Of a stretch of 62,430 nucleotides of DNA, positions 1 to 9,413 are shown piece by piece (position 1 is the stretch's first letter; each line of letters starts with the position of its first letter). The DNA comes from Acidobacteriota bacterium. Lineage in GTDB: Bacteria; Acidobacteriota; Terriglobia; Acidiferrales; UBA7541. The notes below the pieces were generated by a model. The model saw nothing but the letters and a program-made list of their open reading frames with translations, made no database searches and had not been told where the DNA came from. The stretch covers positions 1 to 62,430 of the forward strand of contig JABDEK010000018.1 of NCBI GenBank assembly GCA_013287135.1, written 5' to 3'. The position numbers were made by a program, and so were the translations under genes.

Positions 1-1
1 C

Positions 2-409
2 GGCAAACATTTTATTTCCGATCGGCACCATCATGGGCGAGCGTCTCATGTACGCACGGCCGTCCGCAATCTGGACTGGCTTAACCCCAAACGTTTCTAT
101 ACACGGCTGGCGGAAACCTCTCCATCCAGCGCAAAGTCTCATTATTCCGTGGGCGTTATGCATGCCGCGAGCGGCGACGATGTCGCCGCCATCGAGGCCT
201 ATGACCGCGCTATCGCCATTTTCCCCGCCTACGCCGAGGCTTATCGCAATCGCGGCAATTCGCTTGCGCGGCTTGGCAGGAACGCGGAAGCCATAGCTAG
301 CTACCGCGCTTGTCTGCGCTTCGATCCGGGAGACTTCGCCGCCGCCTTCAACCTGAGCCAGCTCCAGGCAGGCATCCCTGTGAACCCGCCCCGCGCCGCT
401 CTGATGTGA
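2..409 (+). CDS. TPR-containing membrane protein, C-terminal part (5' end outside window)
   Basis: The frame is open from the first bases of the window and ends at the TGA at 407-409, so only the last 135 residues are present. The sequence SAKSHYSVGVMHAASGDD followed by two TPR units (AYDRAIAIFPAYAEAYRNRG and the next repeat) resembles the tail of PMT-like membrane glycosyltransferases that end in TPRs (TMTC/DUF1736-like). The TPR assignment is seen directly; the link to a glycosyltransferase is inference from the segment before the repeats. The internal GTG at 149 is unlikely to be the start because similarity continues upstream of it. Confidence 0.7.
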   Translation, partial: GKHFISDRHHHGRASHVRTAVRNLDWLNPKRFYTRLAETSPSSAKSHYSVGVMHAASGDDVAAIEAYDRAIAIFPAYAEAYRNRGNSLARLGRNAEAIASYRACLRFDPGDFAAAFNLSQLQAGIPVNPPRAALM

Positions 410-457
410 TTCGAAAACAGTCGGGGCGAAGCCCAGGCTTGCGACGTGTTCTGAACG

Positions 458-490
458 AAAAAAAGCGGGGAGCCGTCGTGGGCTCCCCGC
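458..490 (-). terminator. Rho-independent terminator of the NHL gene
   Basis: A perfect 10-bp stem (465-474 with 481-490, arms GCGGGGAGCC and GGCTCCCCGC) has a 6-nt loop. Read on the minus strand it is followed by seven T residues (458-464). It lies about 20 bases after the stop of the minus-strand NHL gene, as expected for an intrinsic terminator. Confidence 0.9.
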
Positions 491-511
491 CTCTGGTAGG
501 CTGAGTTGTTG

Positions 512-3500
512 TTAGTCTTTGCCGGTGGCCGCCACAGTCTGCGGGCTCGTCGGGTCGTTGTCGAAGATGCTCAACGTAGCGTTATTAGGCGCCCCGGCGT
601 TACCCGCCGGCGAGTTGAACTGCACCGAAACCGTGCAGTGTGCGTTCTGGGCTAGCATCAACCCACCCGCTAGGCACGTGCTGTTCGTTCCGTTGGATGG
701 AAGTACCTGATACGCGCCAGCCCCTGTCCCAGTCATTGTCGGGGTAGGGCTGAAGGTCAACGCTGTAGGCCCTTCATTGGTGACGGTCACAGAGAGGATT
801 TTCGACGTCCCTCCCGGTACTATGCCAAAACCGAGCCCTCCGGTAATCTTCACCGCAGTGCCGGTTCCAGTCACATTCATTACGAGTTGCGTTACGCTGT
901 TCGGATCACCCGTAAAGTTCGCGGTGACCGTCCCAGGCGTCGCGCCCGTCGCAGTGGGCTTAAACGCCACGTTAAACGTACACGTTTGGTTCATTGTCAG
1001 CGCCAAGGGTTGCGCGCTGCAATTGCCGGAACTGAGTCCCGTGTAGTTGATCGTGTAGGCCGAGGGCGACGCCACCAGACTAGTCAGCATCAATGTCCCC
1101 GAACCGCCATACTTGAACGTAACCTTCGTGTTCGTACTCGGTGTGTTAATGATCTGTGGTTTGTACGCGATCGTGCTAGGAGTGAACGACTCATAGCTGC
1201 TTCCCGTTCCGGTGAGTGCCACCAATTGCGGGCTGGTCGGATCGTTGTCTTGGATCACTAACGTGGCCTTCTTCGCCCCGGTGCTCAGCGGATCGAATTT
1301 CACGTAAAGGTTGCAGGTGGAAGTGATCGTGCCGGTGCAAGGAGTTGCGCCGGTCGTTAGTGTGTAGTCGGTGGTGTCACCCTCGATGTAAGCGGGTGTC
1401 GCGTTGTAGGTAGTGGCACCCTTTACCGTCACTGTCTTGGTTACAGCCACCGAGATGGATTGGCTGCCAAAAGCCAGCGGGTTCGGGCTAGCGGTAAGGG
1501 CCGTCCCCGTTCCTTGCAGCGGCACAACCAGCGAGGGCGCGAAGAAACCGGGGTAGCTGATTGTGAGCGTGCCGTTCACCGTTCCTGCTGTCGTGGGCGC
1601 GAACTGCACGTCCACGATGCAGGTTTGGCCGCTGTTGAGCGTGCTCGGGCAATCGTCCGTTTCCTTGAAGCCTGTGCTCGGCGTGATGCTCGCGATGTTT
1701 ACGGCGCCGTTGGCGCTCAGCGTTATAGCAATTGGATCGCTGGTGGAGCCTTTGCTTACCGTGCCAAACGAGGCGCTTGGAGGATACGAATTGAGTATCA
1801 CAAGCGCGTTGATCTTGCGGACGAGCCAGTTATAGAAGTCGGCTTCGTAGATATTTCCCGAAGGATCGACAGCCACGCCTGTCGGCTGATACAGTTCGGC
1901 TGTTGTGGCCAGAATGTCGTTGCCGTTGAATCCGGCCGTTCCATTCCCGGCGATGGTGTGAATGATGTTTGACTCATCTACCAGCCGCACTCTTTGGTTG
2001 TCATAGTCAGCGATGATCACGTCTCCAGCTTCGTCTACTGCAACGCCCGCTGGATAATAGAGAGTTGTTTCGTACGCTAAGCCGCCATCGCCGGTATATC
2101 CCGCAGTACCGTTTCCGGCGTACGTGCTGATAATTCCCGACGCGTTCACTTTGCGGATCCGGTGGTTATACTGGTCCGCGATGTACACATTTCCCTGAGT
2201 ATCGGTGGCTACGTCCAGCACGTAACTCAACTCCGCACTTCCGGCTGGGCCGCCGTCTCCGGCGAATCCGTAGGTGTGGTTGCCGGCGAATGTTGTGATG
2301 TTGCCGCCGCTCACCTTGCGAATCACATAGTTATATTGGTCCGCGATGTACACGTTTCCCAAGCTGTCTACTGCAACGCCGTCTGGTTCATACAGTTCGG
2401 CGCCGGTGGCTGCTCCGCCGTCTCCCATATAGCCGCAGGCCAACGAAGGGCTCTTGCCCGCGAACGTAGTAATCGTGCCGCTGGTCACCTTCCGAATCAG
2501 GCAGTTAGCGGTATCCGCGATGTAGACATTATTGGAGCTGTCCACCGCAACCCTAAACGGTTGGTTTAGATCGGCGCTGGTGGCCGGACCGCCGTCGCCG
2601 CTATACCCGCAAGTTCCGCTTCCGGCAAACGTCGTGATGATTCCAGTAACTCCATTTACCTCCCGAACGACGCAGTTGCTGCGATCAGCAATATAAATAT
2701 TTCCTGAGGAGTCCGAAGCGACTCCGCTCGGATAATACAAATCTGCGCCAGTCGCTGGAACTCCGTTGCCGAAGTACGTGGTCGCTCCCGTTCCGGCGAT
2801 TGTGTAGATGTCCTTCGCCGTATCGCTTCCCGGAGGCGTGCATGTGAGTGTGCTCACATCGCAGGGTACCTCGCGGATGCGATTGTTACCGTAGTCGGCA
2901 ATGGCCAAATCCCCGGCGCTATCTACTGCCACTCCATTGGGCTGGCTCACGGTGGCCGACGTGGCCGGGCCCATGTCGCCGGTGAAACCGCCGCTTCCAT
3001 CTCCAGCCACGGTATAGATGTCTCCGGTCGATTGGCCAGTTGAAGCTGTGCAAGCGCCTCCGGTACTCGTCGTGGTCACGCAGGCTACTTCGCGTATGCG
3101 GTAGTTATCCTGGTCGGCGATGAACAGATTGCCCGAGTTGTCCACGGCTGCCGTGAGAGGGTAGTAAAGTTCAGCCGAGGTGGCTGGCTGGCTGTCGCCG
3201 TTGTAACCGGCTGTGGCAGTTCCGGCTATGGTGTAGATATCCCCGGGCGTTTGTCCGGATGCGGCTACGCAACCGCTGATTCCGGTTCCGCAGGAGACTT
3301 CGCGAATGCGATAGTTATTGGTATCCGTAATGAACAAGTTTCCGTCGGTGTCCACTGCTATGCCATACGGATAGTACAATTCGGCGCTGGTTGCTGGGCC
3401 GCCGTCGCCGGCGTAGCCGCCCGTGGTATCTCCGGCGACGGCGTAGATGTCGCCTGCGGTCTGGCCTGTATTGGGAGAGCAAGTGCTCCCAGTGCTGGTC

Positions 3501-4099
3501 ACCGTGGCGCACGAAACCATTACGATCTGCATATTGTATCGGTTGGCGATAAAGAGGTTCCCATTCTTATCTATTGCCACGCCGCTCGGATAATAAAGCT
3601 TGGCGCTCGTTGCCGGTCCGGTGATGCCGCACCCCGACGCGCCGGAGCAGGCGCTCTGCGGGGTTCCAGCGACCGTAGTGATGATTCCCGTGCCCGCGTT
3701 CACTTCGCGGATGATGTGGTTATATTGGTCCGCAATGAATATGTTCCCCGAGTGATCGATAGCGATGCCTTGCGGGTTATACAGTTCAGCGTTTACCGCG
3801 AGCGCTCCATCTCCGGAATATCCGTAATCGTAAGCGCCCGCAACGATTGTCAAAATCCCGGTTGATTTGGTTATTTTCCAAACCCGCATTTGGGTATTGC
3901 TACCGCCCTGCGAGGAGTAATAAACGTTTCCCGCGCCGTCGAATGCGACGTTCGTCGGCGTGAACACCGGCGCAGTCGTGGCTGGAATGTTATTCGGCCC
4001 GCCTCCTGCGTAGATATTGATGTAGTCTTCCTGCGCGCTGGCCGCTCCCGATAGGAGCAGCAAAATTCCGGCGCAAACAACGAGTCTAAAGTAACGCAT
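512..4099 (-). CDS. Secreted NHL-repeat protein with choice-of-anchor-D domains
   Basis: This is a 1195-residue exported protein. Residues 1-23 form a signal peptide ending ASAQ. Up to about residue 765 there are roughly a dozen NHL units of the form GVAVDSxGNVYIADxxNxxIRKV followed by TxAGxGxxGYxGDGGPA, which should fold as beta-propellers. The rest holds about four Ig-like choice-of-anchor-D/ASH modules (for example SFGTVSKGSTSDPIAITLS). Several NHL units near the N-terminal half carry cysteine-containing insertions (C-x9-11-C before TGDIYTVAG). The start at 4099 is preferred over an in-frame ATG at 4186 because it begins a proper signal peptide and has GAGAGGA just upstream. No catalytic residue is apparent; the role is probably extracellular binding or scaffolding. 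Confidence 0.9.
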   Translation of the reverse strand: MRYFRLVVCAGILLLLSGAASAQEDYINIYAGGGPNNIPATTAPVFTPTNVAFDGAGNVYYSSQGGSNTQMRVWKITKSTGILTIVAGAYDYGYSGDGALAVNAELYNPQGIAIDHSGNIFIADQYNHIIREVNAGTGIITTVAGTPQSACSGASGCGITGPATSAKLYYPSGVAIDKNGNLFIANRYNMQIVMVSCATVTSTGSTCSPNTGQTAGDIYAVAGDTTGGYAGDGGPATSAELYYPYGIAVDTDGNLFITDTNNYRIREVSCGTGISGCVAASGQTPGDIYTIAGTATAGYNGDSQPATSAELYYPLTAAVDNSGNLFIADQDNYRIREVACVTTTSTGGACTASTGQSTGDIYTVAGDGSGGFTGDMGPATSATVSQPNGVAVDSAGDLAIADYGNNRIREVPCDVSTLTCTPPGSDTAKDIYTIAGTGATTYFGNGVPATGADLYYPSGVASDSSGNIYIADRSNCVVREVNGVTGIITTFAGSGTCGYSGDGGPATSADLNQPFRVAVDSSNNVYIADTANCLIRKVTSGTITTFAGKSPSLACGYMGDGGAATGAELYEPDGVAVDSLGNVYIADQYNYVIRKVSGGNITTFAGNHTYGFAGDGGPAGSAELSYVLDVATDTQGNVYIADQYNHRIRKVNASGIISTYAGNGTAGYTGDGGLAYETTLYYPAGVAVDEAGDVIIADYDNQRVRLVDESNIIHTIAGNGTAGFNGNDILATTAELYQPTGVAVDPSGNIYEADFYNWLVRKINALVILNSYPPSASFGTVSKGSTSDPIAITLSANGAVNIASITPSTGFKETDDCPSTLNSGQTCIVDVQFAPTTAGTVNGTLTISYPGFFAPSLVVPLQGTGTALTASPNPLAFGSQSISVAVTKTVTVKGATTYNATPAYIEGDTTDYTLTTGATPCTGTITSTCNLYVKFDPLSTGAKKATLVIQDNDPTSPQLVALTGTGSSYESFTPSTIAYKPQIINTPSTNTKVTFKYGGSGTLMLTSLVASPSAYTINYTGLSSGNCSAQPLALTMNQTCTFNVAFKPTATGATPGTVTANFTGDPNSVTQLVMNVTGTGTAVKITGGLGFGIVPGGTSKILSVTVTNEGPTALTFSPTPTMTGTGAGAYQVLPSNGTNSTCLAGGLMLAQNAHCTVSVQFNSPAGNAGAPNNATLSIFDNDPTSPQTVAATGKD

Positions 4100-4219
4100 C
4101 GTGAGGTCCTCTCTTTTTGTCCGCTCGTCGGCGCCTGAGCGCCGGATGAAGTTCAATTCAGCAATCTGCCCGGGGAAAAATCTCAAAATCCGTATTCCGA
4201 AACTGGCTATGGCCTGCTG

Positions 4220-4702
4220 TTATGTCAGAGGCGCGAGGTCAAGTAGCTCGTGCCGCTGCTCTCCCGACGCATCCACGTAGTCGATCGTGAAGCTCGCTGC
4301 GCCGGTGCCCCTCTGGCTCCAGCGCTCGAACTCGGCCTTCGGAATGGTGAATGTCGCCACGATCGGCGGAACAATCTTGTGCTCGTTAAAGTGCAGCACC
4401 GCTATTTTGATCGGAGTTTCTTCCTTCTCCCACGCCAGACTCGGCTCCGGCATCGGGTGCAGGGTGCTTCTTAGCAGGATGCTCGCGTCTTTCACGTCCG
4501 CTCCGCTGTTGTTAATCACCACCATGGACAGTTTTACTTGCACGTTCCCGCCTTGTTCGGTGACTTTGATTACCCTGTAATCCCCCCCAAAGTTTCCAGT
4601 GTTCTTGGCGGCGAATACTTGAAGGGATTGGAAGGCCAGTACGGAAATCGCACAAGCCATGGTTATTACGGCATACTTCGAAATTGCTTTACCACGCAGC
4701 AT
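4220..4702 (-). CDS. Conserved secreted protein of unknown function
   Basis: The 160-residue product has an N-terminal hydrophobic signal segment (AVITMACAISVLAFQSLQVF) and a mature part rich in beta strands (YRVIKVTEQGGNVQVKLSMV), which looks like an Ig-like or FxLYD-type extracellular domain. I do not recognise the family. The ATG at 4702 is chosen because GGGAG lies 8 bases before it; an ATG at 4708 is too close to that site and an ATG at 4744 has none. It reads the same way as the NHL gene, about 120 bases upstream of it, so the two may be co-transcribed. Confidence 0.7.
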   Translation of the reverse strand: MLRGKAISKYAVITMACAISVLAFQSLQVFAAKNTGNFGGDYRVIKVTEQGGNVQVKLSMVVINNSGADVKDASILLRSTLHPMPEPSLAWEKEETPIKIAVLHFNEHKIVPPIVATFTIPKAEFERWSQRGTGAASFTIDYVDASGEQRHELLDLAPLT

Positions 4703-5208
4703 AGACATCACTCCCTGCCCACCCCTTAACCCCAGGGCTGGCAATGCATCGTCGATTTGTATTTGAATAGAAACTTAAGAGTGGGGCGAAAAGAAGAGCT
4801 GCATGAACTACGTATGTAGTCACGCATGTCGTCGGAAGACCTGAACGCAAATCATCCTCCAGGTCTTTTCAAGGGCCCTTGAGAACTTCTTCGAAGCCCT
4901 TCGAGAGACCGTGTACTCGGAAAAAACTTTATTGGCCCGTGAGATTCAAACAGGAAGCGTCCAGGAGGTCGTTTCCGCAGAAAGGGGCTGCAATCGCCTT
5001 GCCACCAGGGAAAAAGCACATAATTCTTCCAAGGTCTACGTCGCAAAGACCTTATGGCGGGGTGGGGAATCACTGTAGGAAGATCTTGGACAAAAAGGGT
5101 CATACTGGGAACTGGACTTGCCAAAGCATGCAATTATTTGCATACAAACGGGGATCGCAGCTTGAGGCGGGCCCGGGTAAGCTCAGCTCATTAGGATTTT
5201 GGATTTTG
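4703..5208. other. Non-coding stretch, nothing recognised
   Basis: About 500 bases between the secreted protein and the PilZ gene. Short open frames on both strands have no recognisable similarity, no good ribosome binding site and overlap one another. It probably holds the promoter of the leftward secreted-protein gene. Confidence 0.5.
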
Positions 5209-5595
5209 TCACTTGCTCCAAAAATCGGCAGCGGGCTCTTGGAAGCAGATGATCACTGCGGTGCGCTCCAAGTATTTGGAGCGTTCGGCGACCACTAGGC
5301 ATTCGTGTTCTTTCTGGTTTACCTTATTAATGAGCAGGAGGCGTTGGCCGCACCTCACCGGGGAGGTAAGAGTGATGAGTCCACCGCCGGCGTTCACTCG
5401 GAGCGCTTCGGTTCCTTCGTGAAAAGGTTCACTTTCGATTGTTCGGCCATACACTAATACGGGCAAGTACACCCATTGACGCTCGCCGTGCCGTCGCTCG
5501 ACGGCGCGCGCGATTGTCGCTACATCATCGCGCTCGGAGGGCATATTTGCGGGCGCTTCCGGTTCGTGCAAGAGATTCCAGATCTTGCTCACCAC
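5209..5595 (-). CDS. PilZ-domain protein
   Basis: The 128-residue protein has the pattern of acidobacterial PilZ proteins: an R/R-containing N-terminal stretch (VERRHGERQWVYLPVLVYGR), then the turn VNAGGGLITL, in the place of the usual D/NxSxxG motif, then the strand VRCGQRLLLIN. PilZ domains bind cyclic di-GMP and control motility or exopolysaccharide. The canonical RxxxR and NxSxxG residues are only partly kept, so ligand binding is not assured. The start is GTG at 5595, with GAGGAA just upstream. It is divergent from the kinase at 5781. Confidence 0.8.
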   Translation of the reverse strand: MVSKIWNLLHEPEAPANMPSERDDVATIARAVERRHGERQWVYLPVLVYGRTIESEPFHEGTEALRVNAGGGLITLTSPVRCGQRLLLINKVNQKEHECLVVAERSKYLERTAVIICFQEPAADFWSK

Positions 5596-5780
5596 TTTCC
5601 TCGTCCTTTACTTGTTCAATTCTAACCCTAGCATCGGTTAAGAGGCTGTCGCGCGCCACATCAGAAACGGATTCGTGTGTCGTGAACCTTATATTAAATT
5701 TCTCTAATAGTTGCAGAGAACTCTGGTATGCCGGATAATCGTGCGTTTGAGGTAAGCTCGAGCCGCCCTGGCCGCTTGCT

Positions 5781-8564
5781 ATGATGAATTGTCCTCACTG
5801 CAGCACCGCCAATCCTGACTTCGCCACGTCTTGCAAGGAATGCAGCACACCTCTTCTTTCCATCAATGATTCAGATTCTGAAACGATACAGATGGTGGAT
5901 CCTTCGGCCATCGCTCTGGGCAGCGATTTCGGAACGCGCTACCGGATCGAGTCGCTATTAGGCCAGGGCGGCATGGGCCGCGTGTACAAAGCCTATGACA
6001 AAGAACTCGATCGCACCGTGGCCATCAAGGTGGTTCGCGAGGGAGCTATTGGACAGGCTGACGCTCTAAAACGTTTTAAGCAGGAACTCGTTCTCGCCAG
6101 CAAGATTTCGCATAAAAATATTTTGCGCATTCACGACATGGGTGAAGTGGCGGGTGTGCGGTTCATTTCCATGGCTTACATCCAGGGGAAGGACCTGCAG
6201 CACATCATTAAGGAAAATCCGAAAATGCCGCTGGAGCGCGTGCTGAAATTTTCGCAACAAATTGCGGAAGCGCTGGCCGCGGCGCATGCCGAAGGCGTGG
6301 TCCACCGCGATTTGAAGCCGCAGAACTTGCTGATTGGCAACGACGATCAAGTTTTCGTCTGCGACTTTGGACTAGCGAAATCGTTTGAAGAAAGCGCTAT
6401 CGGTATGACGCGAACCGGAGCGTTTCTCGGCACGCCCCGCTACATGTCTCCCGAGCAGGTGGAAGGCAAGCCCGCGGACCAGCGCGCTGATTTGTACGCA
6501 TTCGGATTGATCCTCTACGAAATGGTCACCGGCGACGTTCCATTTGTCGGCGAATCCACGCTGAAGGTGATGTATCAGAGGATCCAGGAAAAACCAAAAA
6601 GCCCAAAGTTGATCAACGCGGACCTGCCCAATTGGCTGGTGCGAATCATTATGCGCTGCCTGGAAAAGGATGTGGCGGACCGTTATCAAAGCGCTTACGA
6701 AATCCTCGCGGACCTTCAAGGCGCCAAAGGGCAATCGTCTGGCGGTAGCGGTAGTGGTTCCCGCGGCGGCATTTCGCGCAGTGGCGATAGCATACAAATC
6801 CAGCTCCCGGAATTTGCAGGCCGGCGCTCGGTATGGATCCCTAGCGCAGTCGCTGTTGTGTTGCTCATCGTTGGCGCCGTCTTCCTGATACGCCATTTTG
6901 TTCAGAAGGGTGGCGGAGGAGGAAGTGGAGGGGGCGGACAAACCAGCGTATCCGGAATTCCTCCGCTTTCGTCCGGAAGATTCGTGGCCATCTTGCCTAT
7001 TCAAGTGTTAGGCGATGCTTCGCAGATTGGATATTTGGCGCAAGGCGTGGAAGAAGCGCTTTCCACAAAACTTTTTCAAGTAAAGGATGTCCGCGTTACG
7101 TCCAGTGAAGAAGCCGATAAGATCGATCAAAAGCAGCCAGCGACAAAGATCGCGCGCGCTTTGGGTGCAAACTATCTGGTTCAAGGCACGCTGCAAGGAT
7201 CTGGAGAGCGCGTGCGCGTCACCATGCGGCTGCAGGACGCGCTGCATGACAAGCGTGTCTGGAGCAAGGAGTTCGACGGTGTTTCCTCAGATCTGTTCAC
7301 GCTGGAAGATCAGATTTACGGCGAGCTTGTTTCCGCATTGAACTTGAATCTGACTACCGATGAAGTGGCCAGCTCTAAAGCGCGGCCAACCGAGAATGCC
7401 GCAGCATATGATCTGTACGTCCGTGGACGCAATTCTCTGCGCGCACACGATACCAAGAGCGTTGAAACCGCCCTCGATTATTTTGATCAGGCGTTGAAAG
7501 CGGATCCGAAGTTTGCTCTGGCCTTTGCCGGCGAGGCGGATGCCAGCCTGCGCATGTACGCCGTAAAGAAGGATAATTTCTGGACACAGAAGGCGCTGAC
7601 TTCCGCCCAAGCGGCCGAGCAGATAAATGACAAGTTGCCAGAAGTCCATTCCGTACTTGGAAGCGCTTTCATTGTGACCGGGAAGTACGCGCAAGCAATC
7701 ACCGAACTGAAACGCGCGATTGCATTGGCGCCCAGTTCCGATGAGGCGTACCGCCGGCTCGGATCTGCTTATCTAGCCAGCGGCGATTATCCGCATGCAA
7801 TCGAAGCGTTCCAGAAAGCTGTGGACCTGAACTCTTACTTCTGGGTGAATCAGACTGCGCTCGGTGACGCTTACTTCCGTTCGGGGGATTATCCGAAGGC
7901 GCTACAAGCATTCCAGCAGGTGACGGTATTGGCGCCTGACATCGACGCGGGCTACGAAAATATTGGCAACGTGTACGCACAACAGGGTAAGTATCAAGAA
8001 GCAGTTCCTTATTTCCAAAAGGCTCTGGCGATCGAACCTTATTTCTCAACCTATTCGAACCTGGGTACCTGTTATTTCTTTTTGAAGCAATATCCGCAGG
8101 CGGCGGAGATGTTCGAAAAGGCTGTTGCCCTCAATGCTAACGATACGTTGACGGCTGTGAATCTCGCCGATTCTTACCGCTTCTCGGGGCAGAAAGATAA
8201 AGCGCACACTGCCTATCAGCAGGCCGTTTCACTTGGATATAAGGAGTTGCAGACCAACCCGCAGAATTCGGATGTGATGGCGCAAATTGCGTTGTCCTAT
8301 GCCAACTTGGGGCAGGCGCAGCAAGCCGATACTTTCATCAAGAAGGCGCGCGCCATCGATAAGACAAGTTTGGATTACATTTACGACCAAGTGCAGATCT
8401 ACGCGCTTGTGGGAAGAACGAAGGAAGCGCTGGATGCGTTGCGCGAAGCGCTTGAGAAACACTATCCTGTGGACGCGGTGGCGGCGGATCCGAACGTCGA
8501 TAGCCTCCGTAGCAGTCCTGAGTTCAACGACCTGATTAAAAAATATTCCACGAAGAAACCGTAG
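5781..8564 (+). CDS. Transmembrane Ser/Thr protein kinase with TPR sensor region
   Basis: This is a 927-residue receptor kinase. It begins with a CxxC...CxxC zinc ribbon (Cys 4, 7, 18, 21). A PknB-type kinase domain follows at about 52-315 with the GQGGMGRVY P-loop, HRDLKPQN catalytic loop and DFGLAKS. A Gly/Ser-rich linker leads to one membrane helix (about 350-373). The outer part has a TolB/adenylate-cyclase-associated type region (FVAILPIQVLGDASQIGYLAQ) and about ten TPR units from residue 535 to the end. All kinase residues needed for activity are present. The likely role is phosphorylation signalling with TPR-mediated protein contacts. There is no obvious ribosome binding site; ATG codons at 5781 and 5784 are both possible. 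Confidence 0.93.
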   Translation: MMNCPHCSTANPDFATSCKECSTPLLSINDSDSETIQMVDPSAIALGSDFGTRYRIESLLGQGGMGRVYKAYDKELDRTVAIKVVREGAIGQADALKRFKQELVLASKISHKNILRIHDMGEVAGVRFISMAYIQGKDLQHIIKENPKMPLERVLKFSQQIAEALAAAHAEGVVHRDLKPQNLLIGNDDQVFVCDFGLAKSFEESAIGMTRTGAFLGTPRYMSPEQVEGKPADQRADLYAFGLILYEMVTGDVPFVGESTLKVMYQRIQEKPKSPKLINADLPNWLVRIIMRCLEKDVADRYQSAYEILADLQGAKGQSSGGSGSGSRGGISRSGDSIQIQLPEFAGRRSVWIPSAVAVVLLIVGAVFLIRHFVQKGGGGGSGGGGQTSVSGIPPLSSGRFVAILPIQVLGDASQIGYLAQGVEEALSTKLFQVKDVRVTSSEEADKIDQKQPATKIARALGANYLVQGTLQGSGERVRVTMRLQDALHDKRVWSKEFDGVSSDLFTLEDQIYGELVSALNLNLTTDEVASSKARPTENAAAYDLYVRGRNSLRAHDTKSVETALDYFDQALKADPKFALAFAGEADASLRMYAVKKDNFWTQKALTSAQAAEQINDKLPEVHSVLGSAFIVTGKYAQAITELKRAIALAPSSDEAYRRLGSAYLASGDYPHAIEAFQKAVDLNSYFWVNQTALGDAYFRSGDYPKALQAFQQVTVLAPDIDAGYENIGNVYAQQGKYQEAVPYFQKALAIEPYFSTYSNLGTCYFFLKQYPQAAEMFEKAVALNANDTLTAVNLADSYRFSGQKDKAHTAYQQAVSLGYKELQTNPQNSDVMAQIALSYANLGQAQQADTFIKKARAIDKTSLDYIYDQVQIYALVGRTKEALDALREALEKHYPVDAVAADPNVDSLRSSPEFNDLIKKYSTKKP

Positions 8565-8615
8565 CGGCGCCTCTCCGGCGGAATAGCGCGTCCAACCTTG
8601 GGCCACTCCTTTTGG

Positions 8616-8849
8616 CTAAATTGCTTTATCGTGAAGTTTTCGATGACACGCGTCGCAAAGCGTTACAAGATTCTTCTCTGAACCCTCGCCGGAGCGACTC
8701 CGAAATTGGATATGATGAATATGCAGTTCGCTCGTTACTCCACAGCTCTGGCATCTCCAATTGTCCCTTTCCTGAACTTGGCGACAAAGGCGAACGTAAA
8801 CATCCCTTTGCAATGTAACTCTGGAACGCTTGGGCTGTATCCGATTCAC
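8616..8849 (-). CDS. Small stand-alone HNH endonuclease
   Basis: The 77-residue protein is almost all HNH domain: CxxC at 33/36, the HIHH core at 43-46, the asparagine of EKNLVTLC, CxxCH at 65-69 and His73. The zinc-binding and metal-coordinating residues are complete, so it should be an active nuclease. The start is GTG at 8849; its TG together with the next A is the TGA stop of the upstream gene (GTGA overlap), so translation is coupled. Stand-alone HNH genes of this size are common in acidobacteria and are often of mobile origin; its target is unknown. Confidence 0.85.
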   Translation of the reverse strand: MNRIQPKRSRVTLQRDVYVRLCRQVQERDNWRCQSCGVTSELHIHHIQFRSRSGEGSEKNLVTLCDACHRKLHDKAI

Positions 8850-9223
8850 GTGGATCTCTTTAGACTTTCTATGAGTTTGAGTTTCTCGGGCTCGGGAAGC
8901 AGTTCAACTAATTTTCTCATCGAGACTAAGAAAGTTTCGGGGTCCACCTTGTGGAGTGTCGCTCCCGCGAGAAAGTCGGCACAGGTCATCTCCATGCAAT
9001 CGCTGCGTGATTTTTGAGATCCCAACATCAGTGAGCAGTTTCGAAGGCCAGTTCGATGATCGGTATTTGGCTTTTGTAAAGGTTTGAAATAGATAATCTC
9101 CCAAGGCTCCGTTTCCTGGCCTGTTAAGTGACGTTCCACTTCTCGTTTGAAGGCCTCTTTTAGCAGTTCCTTGGCTTTGCGCCGAAGGCTTAACGGATGG
9201 GAGAGGCATAGAAGCCCGTCCAC
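8846..9223 (-). CDS. Uncharacterised protein coupled to the HNH nuclease
   Basis: The 125-residue product is not recognised. The first half is basic and helical (LRRKAKELLKEAFKREVERHL); the C-terminal half has PETFLVSMRKLVELLPEPEKLK. No membrane segment is seen. The assigned start is a GTG at 9223 without a clear ribosome binding site; the frame is open only a few codons further, to a stop at 9248-9250. The 4-base overlap with the HNH gene suggests the two proteins work together. The real start could differ. Confidence 0.55.
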   Translation of the reverse strand: MDGLLCLSHPLSLRRKAKELLKEAFKREVERHLTGQETEPWEIIYFKPLQKPNTDHRTGLRNCSLMLGSQKSRSDCMEMTCADFLAGATLHKVDPETFLVSMRKLVELLPEPEKLKLIESLKRST

Positions 9224-9413
9224 TTCGTTCTGTACGTCGCAGTACGATTAGGACGAGGTTATTACTACGTCGATATACCGCTTCAGATTTCTTGGCCTCA
9301 GGTAAACACTCGATGGACGTCACCAAGATTCGGGGTTCAAATCCACGGCGCCGCGGCGACTTGCAGTGATAGCCGAGCCAAAAAGCGTGACGGCCGGAGC
9401 ATCCCCGGGGGTT

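Noticed and set aside
777..3865. Long plus-strand frames opposite the NHL gene
   Set aside because: They are antisense shadows of a repetitive gene; valine/arginine-rich translations with no domain or ribosome site.
9325..9365. GGGGTTCAAATCC, like the T-arm of a tRNA
   Set aside because: The T-stem has a mismatch, no acceptor partner lies about 65 bases upstream and no anticodon arm can be drawn; at most a chance match or a tRNA scrap.
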